Source of the DNA: Rhodanobacter sp.
GTDB lineage: Bacteria; Pseudomonadota; Gammaproteobacteria; Xanthomonadales; Rhodanobacteraceae
NCBI GenBank assembly: GCA_026193555.1
Contig: JAPHUU010000142.1
Coordinates: 1 to 6,641, forward strand
Direction of reading: 5' to 3'
Length of the DNA: 6,641 nt
The stretch's first letter is position 1. The number at the start of each line of letters is the position of its first letter. A program made the position numbers and the translations under genes. Below are positions 5,325 to 6,641 of this stretch, piece after piece. Below the pieces are notes generated by a model that was not told the DNA's origin, did no database searches, and worked only from the letters and a program-made list of their open reading frames with translations.

Positions 5325-6608
5325 ATGGCGAAAACGACGCGTAGTGCAACCGCCGCCAAGGCGCAGAAGGGCAAGACTGCAGCCAAGGTGAAGGATATGA
5401 AGACAGGCAAGTCGAAAGTGGGCGCCTCGAAGGGGGCGGCTGTGAAGCGCACTACCAAGGTATCGACCAAGGCACCGACCAAAGTGATCCGCAAGGTAGC
5501 CAAGGTTCAGCCCAAACCTTCTGCCAAGGTGGCAGCGAAGAGCACAGCCAGGCCGGCAGCACCGAAAAAGGCCGTCGCCAAGCCCTCAGTCCGCAAGGCC
5601 GTCGTCAAGCCGTCAGCGAAGAAAGCTGCTCCGGCTGGAAAGCTGGCGGTTGGGAAGATCGCAACAAAGAAGGCTGCGACAGCGAAGAAGGTTGCGACAG
5701 TGAAGAAGGCTGCGACAGCGAAGAAGGTTGCGACAGTGAAGAAGGCTGCGACAGCGAAGAAGGTTGTCGCAAAGAAAGTGGTTCTGAAGAAGGCCGTACC
5801 GAAAAAGGCTGCCGTCAAGAATGCCCCCGCCAAGAAAGTGGAAGTGAAGAAACCTGCCGTGACAGCCGGGAAAGTAGCCAAGCCGGCAGGGCTGCCAGCC
5901 AGCAAGCCCGCACGCAAGACAGCAGCAAAAATTGCACCCGGCAAGCCGGTGAGCAAGGTTGTACCTGGCCAGATCGTCAAAACCGTATCCCCGTCACCCA
6001 CCACCAGGCTGTTCAAGGGCAAGGTGGCGAGTGCAACCGCGATGGTGACACCGAGGCCGGAAACCGCTTCGGAGAGCCATGGTTCTCCCCACACAAATCA
6101 GAAAAAATCGTCGTCCTCAATGAATAAACTTGCTTCAAAAAAACTCGATACCGGTGTGACCCGTGAAGATGGGCGATACGCCCTGCCTGCCACCAGTACC
6201 ATCACCCTGCCCAAGGGTTATCGCCCCTCGAACAACGAGGAGTACATGAGCCCGCAGCACCTGGCCTACTTCCGCAACAAGCTGCGTGACTGGCGTGACC
6301 AGCTGGTGGAAGAGTCCCGCCAGACCATGGACAACCTGCGCGACGAGGTGCGTGATGTCGGCGACGAGGCCGAACGCGCCACTCGTGAAACCGAGAACTC
6401 GCTGGAACTGCGTACCCGCGATCGCTACCGCAAGCTGATCTCCAAGATCGACAAGGCCCTGCGCCGGATCGAAGAGGGCAGCTACGGCTTCTGCGAAGAG
6501 ACCGATGAGGAGATCGGGATCGACCGGCTGGATGCGCGTCCGATTGCCACCCTGTCGCTGGACGCGCAGGAACGTCGCGAACATCTGCAGAAGCAGATGG
6601 GCGACTGA
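5325..6608 (+). CDS. dksA: DksA with long histone-H1-like lysine-rich N-terminal extension
   Basis: DksA binds the RNA polymerase secondary channel and, with ppGpp, adjusts rRNA, ribosomal protein and amino-acid promoters. The protein has 427 residues, against about 150 for a typical DksA. Residues 1 to about 230 are Lys/Ala/Val/Pro repeats (KKAATAKKVATV type), and 236-265 is a Ser/Thr-rich linker ending KKSSSS. The DksA core starts near M266: DGRYALPA, LPKGYRP, MSPQHL (308-313), a coiled coil of about 316-385, and SLELRTRDRYRKLI. The tip reads D347-x-x-E350-x-A352, where E. coli has DxxDxA. The zinc-finger positions are C390, T393, S411 and A414, so only one of four cysteines remains and zinc binding is unlikely; the spacing is unchanged. 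Start 5325 follows GAAGGGA very closely. M25 (5397) with AAGGTG before it, and M266 (6120) without a ribosome site, are alternatives. The extension is in frame and is not an artefact of a frameshift. I recall similar extensions in Xanthomonas DksA. Confidence 0.93.
   Translation: MAKTTRSATAAKAQKGKTAAKVKDMKTGKSKVGASKGAAVKRTTKVSTKAPTKVIRKVAKVQPKPSAKVAAKSTARPAAPKKAVAKPSVRKAVVKPSAKKAAPAGKLAVGKIATKKAATAKKVATVKKAATAKKVATVKKAATAKKVVAKKVVLKKAVPKKAAVKNAPAKKVEVKKPAVTAGKVAKPAGLPASKPARKTAAKIAPGKPVSKVVPGQIVKTVSPSPTTRLFKGKVASATAMVTPRPETASESHGSPHTNQKKSSSSMNKLASKKLDTGVTREDGRYALPATSTITLPKGYRPSNNEEYMSPQHLAYFRNKLRDWRDQLVEESRQTMDNLRDEVRDVGDEAERATRETENSLELRTRDRYRKLISKIDKALRRIEEGSYGFCEETDEEIGIDRLDARPIATLSLDAQERREHLQKQMGD
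5667..5765 (+). repeat. Perfect 36-bp tandem repeats within dksA (2.75 copies)
   Basis: Two identical 36-bp units (5667-5702 and 5703-5738) and 27 bp of a third (5739-5765) follow without a mismatch. Each unit is made of two 18-bp halves differing at two bases (gct/gtt and gcg/gtg), encoding KKAATA and KKVATV. The repeats cover residues 115-147 of DksA. Identity at the DNA level, including third positions, points to recent slippage or recombination; 18- or 36-bp changes keep the frame. Confidence 0.95.
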
Positions 6609-6623
6609 TTCAGGTCGTTGGCC

Positions 6624-6641
6624 ATGCTTGATCCGCGAAAC
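6624..6641 (+). CDS. Possible start of a further gene (first six codons, possibly serS)
   Basis: An ATG at 6624, 15 nt after the dksA stop, opens a frame reading MLDPRN to the window edge, with CAGG at 6611-6614 as a weak ribosome site. Many seryl-tRNA synthetases begin MLDP, so serS is one possibility. Six codons cannot establish this. Confidence 0.25.

Noticed and set aside
5507..6094. Antisense open frame of 195 codons opposite the lysine-rich part of dksA, Ala/Phe-rich
   Set aside because: It is the complement of AAG/GCC-type repeats, which avoids stops by composition; there is no start context and no family resemblance.

Overview
The window is GC-rich, gene-dense gammaproteobacterial chromosome. 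It most likely comes from the Xanthomonadales (Rhodanobacteraceae or Xanthomonadaceae; Rhodanobacter or Dyella type). The evidence is family resemblance from memory: the FolE2, the YciI-like tail and the DksA with a long lysine-rich N-terminus all look like proteins of that group. No mobile element, tRNA, rRNA or CRISPR array was seen.

Layout. Positions 2-154 hold the end of a YciI-like gene. Next comes a tightly packed plus-strand operon: ubiG (184-891), a HAD phosphatase of the Gph/MupP type (888-1568) and a squalene/phytoene-synthase-like gene (1565-2419). Each junction inside the trio is a 4-nt start/stop overlap, which implies translational coupling. After a 110-nt gap, folE2 (2530-3477) runs on the same strand. 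It converges on pyrC (3608-4945, minus strand) across a 130-nt spacer with two hairpins. yidD (4935-5204, minus) lies upstream of pyrC and overlaps it by 11 nt. A 120-nt divergent region then leads to dksA (5325-6608, plus), which has a good sigma70-like promoter. The last bases may open another gene.

How the genes work together. UbiG makes ubiquinone. The HAD phosphatase looks closer to the MurNAc-6-phosphate phosphatase MupP (cell-wall recycling) than to true phosphoglycolate phosphatase. The squalene-synthase-like protein lacks the aspartate motifs and resembles NDUFAF6-type non-catalytic relatives. FolE2 starts folate synthesis, PyrC works in pyrimidine synthesis, YidD assists membrane protein insertion, and DksA adjusts transcription with ppGpp.

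Most interesting points. (1) FolE2, PyrC and DksA are the three proteins whose zinc-sparing paralogs form the Zur-controlled set of Pseudomonas. Here all three lie within about 4 kb in altered-metal-site forms: FolE2 itself, a PyrC with Gln in place of the first His of HxH, and a DksA with one of four zinc-finger cysteines. No Zur box is visible, so these may be constitutive versions. (2) DksA carries a histone-H1-like extension of about 265 residues, with perfect 36-bp DNA repeats inside it. (3) The HAD phosphatase is probably misassigned if called Gph.
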